This document shows positions 62,225 through 64,000 of a stretch of DNA of 64,000 nt, piece by piece. Within the stretch, counting starts at the first letter, position 1. Each line of letters opens with the position of its first letter. A model generated the notes under the pieces. The model did not search any database. It was not told the DNA's origin and saw only the letters and a program-made list of their open reading frames with translations. The stretch lies in assembly GCF_020510685.1 (NCBI RefSeq), contig NZ_CP075185.1:310001-374000 (forward strand). The letters are read 5' to 3'. The stretch is from Dechloromonas denitrificans (GTDB lineage: Bacteria; Pseudomonadota; Gammaproteobacteria; Burkholderiales; Rhodocyclaceae). Made by a program: the position numbers and the translations under genes.

Positions 62225-64000
62225 ATGACTTACTCCTTCACCGAGAAGAAACGCATCCGCAAGAGTTTCGCCAAGCGCGCCAGCGTGCTTGATGTTCCCT
62301 TTCTGCTTGCGACCCAGCTCGAGTCCTTTACAGCTTTCCTGCAAGCGGAAGTCCCCGCTGAAAAACGCAAAAATGAAGGCTTGCAGGCTGCATTCAACTC
62401 GATCTTTCCGATTGTTTCTCACTCCGGCAATGCGCGCCTCGAGTTCGTCAGCTTCATGTTGGGTGCTCCGGCCTTTGATGTAACCGAGTGTCAGCAGCGC
62501 GGCCTTACCTTTGCCTCTTCGCTGCGCGCCAGGGTGCGCCTGGTGATCATGGATCGCGAAGCACCGGACACCGTGAAGGAAGTCAAGGAGCAGGAAGTCT
62601 ATATGGGCGAAATTCCGCTCATGACGACCAATGGTTCCTTCGTGATCAACGGCACCGAGCGCGTCATCGTTTCGCAGTTGCATCGCTCGCCTGGCGTCTT
62701 CTTCGAGCATGATCGGGGCAAGACCCACAGCTCGGGCAAGCTGCTTTTCTCCGCCCGGATCATTCCTTACCGCGGTTCCTGGCTCGATTTCGAGTTCGAT
62801 CCGAAGGACACGCTGTTCTTCCGTGTCGACCGTCGTCGCAAGATGCCGGTGACCACGCTGCTCAAAGCCATCGGCATGTCCTCCGAGGAGATCCTCGACC
62901 AGTTCTTCGATTTCGATACCTTCCTGCTGGGTAAGGAAAAGATCGAATTCACGCTGGTTCCCGAGCGTCTGCGCGGTGAAGTTGCCCGCTTTGATTTTGT
63001 TGGTCCGGACGGCAAGGTTATCGTCGCCAAGGACAAGCGCATCACCGCCAAGCACATCCGCGATATTGGCGCCGCTGGGCTGCAGCAACTCGTCGTGCCG
63101 GAAGATTTCATCGTCGGCCGCGTGGTCGCCCGTAACATCATCGACAAGGCCACTGGCGAAGTCATTGCCAATGCCAACGACGAAATCACTGAAACCCTGC
63201 TCGCCAAGTTGCGCGAAGCCGAGATCACGACCGTTGAGACGCTGTACACCAACGAACTCGATCGTGGTGCCTTCATCTCGAACACCCTGCGGGCTGACGA
63301 AACAGCTTCCCGCCAGGCCGCTCGCATCGCCATCTACCGCATGATGCGTCCGGGTGAGCCGCCGACCGAGGAAGCTGTCGAGATCCTGTTCAACGGTCTC
63401 TTCTACTCGGATGAGCGCTACGACCTGTCCGGCGTTGGCCGGATGAAGTTCAATCGCCGCCTGACGCGCCCCGGTGTCATTGAATACAAGGTTACGGTCA
63501 AGAATCTGGCGTCGCGTGCCGAAGCAGCTCTGAAGAACCTGTCTGAAGGTTCGGGCTTCTCGATGGCCGCCATTCAGGATCTGGTCGGTCTGCTGCCTTA
63601 CGGCCCGCGTGCCTTCTCGGAGAACCTGACTCTGGAAGAAGCCGAGTCGCTGGTTGCCAAGATCAAGCCGCTCGGCGCCAATGCCGAAGTGCGTGAGCAA
63701 CTGACCCTGTCGCCGCGCGACATCGTTGAAGTGATCAAGATCCTCGTTGAACTGCGCAATGGCCGCGGTGAAATCGACGATATCGATCACCTCGGTAATC
63801 GCCGCGTCCGTTCGGTCGGCGAACTGGCCGAAAACCAGTTCCGTGCCGGTCTGGTTCGTGTCGAACGCGCCGTCAAGGAACGTCTGTCGCAAGCCGAATC
63901 CGACAACCTGATGCCGCACGACCTGATCAACGCCAAGCCGATCAGTGCCGCGATCAAGGAATTCTTCGGTTCCAGTCAGTTGTCGCAGTTTATGGACCAG
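62225..64000 (+). CDS. rpoB: RNA polymerase beta subunit, N-terminal part (3' end outside window)
   Basis: 592 residues are visible and the frame stays open to the right edge; the rest lies outside. Standard blocks are present: [15 protein letters not shown] at the start, [40 protein letters not shown] and [13 protein letters not shown] at the edge, i.e. the start of the rifampicin region. Between GRMKFNRR (405-412) and [11 protein letters not shown] (495-505) lie about 82 residues where E. coli and most betaproteobacteria have about 13-20. The extra segment (about 414-492) resembles an L7/L12 C-terminal domain. Confidence 0.97.
   Translation, partial: MTYSFTEKKRIRKSFAKRASVLDVPFLLATQLESFTAFLQAEVPAEKRKNEGLQAAFNSIFPIVSHSGNARLEFVSFMLGAPAFDVTECQQRGLTFASSLRARVRLVIMDREAPDTVKEVKEQEVYMGEIPLMTTNGSFVINGTERVIVSQLHRSPGVFFEHDRGKTHSSGKLLFSARIIPYRGSWLDFEFDPKDTLFFRVDRRRKMPVTTLLKAIGMSSEEILDQFFDFDTFLLGKEKIEFTLVPERLRGEVARFDFVGPDGKVIVAKDKRITAKHIRDIGAAGLQQLVVPEDFIVGRVVARNIIDKATGEVIANANDEITETLLAKLREAEITTVETLYTNELDRGAFISNTLRADETASRQAARIAIYRMMRPGEPPTEEAVEILFNGLFYSDERYDLSGVGRMKFNRRLTRPGVIEYKVTVKNLASRAEAALKNLSEGSGFSMAAIQDLVGLLPYGPRAFSENLTLEEAESLVAKIKPLGANAEVREQLTLSPRDIVEVIKILVELRNGRGEIDDIDHLGNRRVRSVGELAENQFRAGLVRVERAVKERLSQAESDNLMPHDLINAKPISAAIKEFFGSSQLSQFMDQ

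Overview
The window is GC-rich chromosomal DNA from a betaproteobacterium, most likely of the order Rhodocyclales (a Dechloromonas/Azonexus-like or related genus). This is inferred from gene content: a lone PEP-CTERM envelope protein, two branched-chain-type (Liv) ABC operons combined with CoA-ligase and CoA-transferase genes, a fused 2-oxoacid:ferredoxin oxidoreductase, a PhaM-like polyhydroxyalkanoate granule regulator, and the order tRNA-Tyr/Gly/Thr - tuf - tRNA-Trp - secE - nusG - rplKAJL - rpoB. I see no prophage, insertion sequence, CRISPR array or integrase. Genes are dense, with many 1-4 bp start/stop overlaps.

Region by region. 1-2.2 kb: end of a TPR protein, a PEP-CTERM protein and a Crp/Fnr regulator. 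2.4-12.4 kb: an operon for import and CoA activation of an organic acid (acyl-CoA synthetase, livG-H-M-K-F-type transporter, PaaK-like ligase, small secreted protein, class III CoA-transferase). 12.5-16.4 kb: QmcA/NfeD membrane pair, AEC transporter, PhaM, NarL-type response regulator. 16.3-24.7 kb: two sensor kinases, a membrane-anchored methyltransferase and an indolepyruvate-type ferredoxin oxidoreductase. 24.7-27.4 kb: D-lactate-dehydrogenase-type flavoprotein coupled to a GNAT-PilZ fusion. 27.5-32.4 kb: a second complete Liv operon. 32.5-38 kb: secreted protein, ferredoxin reductase, YeeZ-like dehydrogenase, HemJ/CopD-like protein, RlmL-like methyltransferase, CoA-transferase. 38-39 kb: two small envelope proteins. 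39.1-43 kb: dacA-dat-ybeD-lipB-lipA. 43-50.8 kb: LysR regulator, htpX, and a heavy-metal RND efflux operon ending in a P-II-like gene. 50.9-56.5 kb: GAF-PAS protein, Hpt-like protein, VOC protein, lgt, ilvD, lysE-type exporter. 56.6-64 kb: cytochrome c, four tRNAs, tuf, and the secE-nusG-rplKAJL-rpoB cluster, with rpoB running off the right edge.

The observation I would follow first is in RpoB. At a site where most homologues carry a short linker, this protein has about 65-70 extra residues whose pattern resembles the C-terminal domain of ribosomal protein L7/L12, encoded immediately upstream. Other leads are a c-di-GMP-type PilZ domain fused to an N-acyltransferase-like domain, a heptanucleotide repeat present twice in the first Liv operon, a hairpin that appears to occlude a ribosome binding site at 38.1 kb, a P-II-like protein coupled to the metal pump, and degenerate phosphorelay domains.
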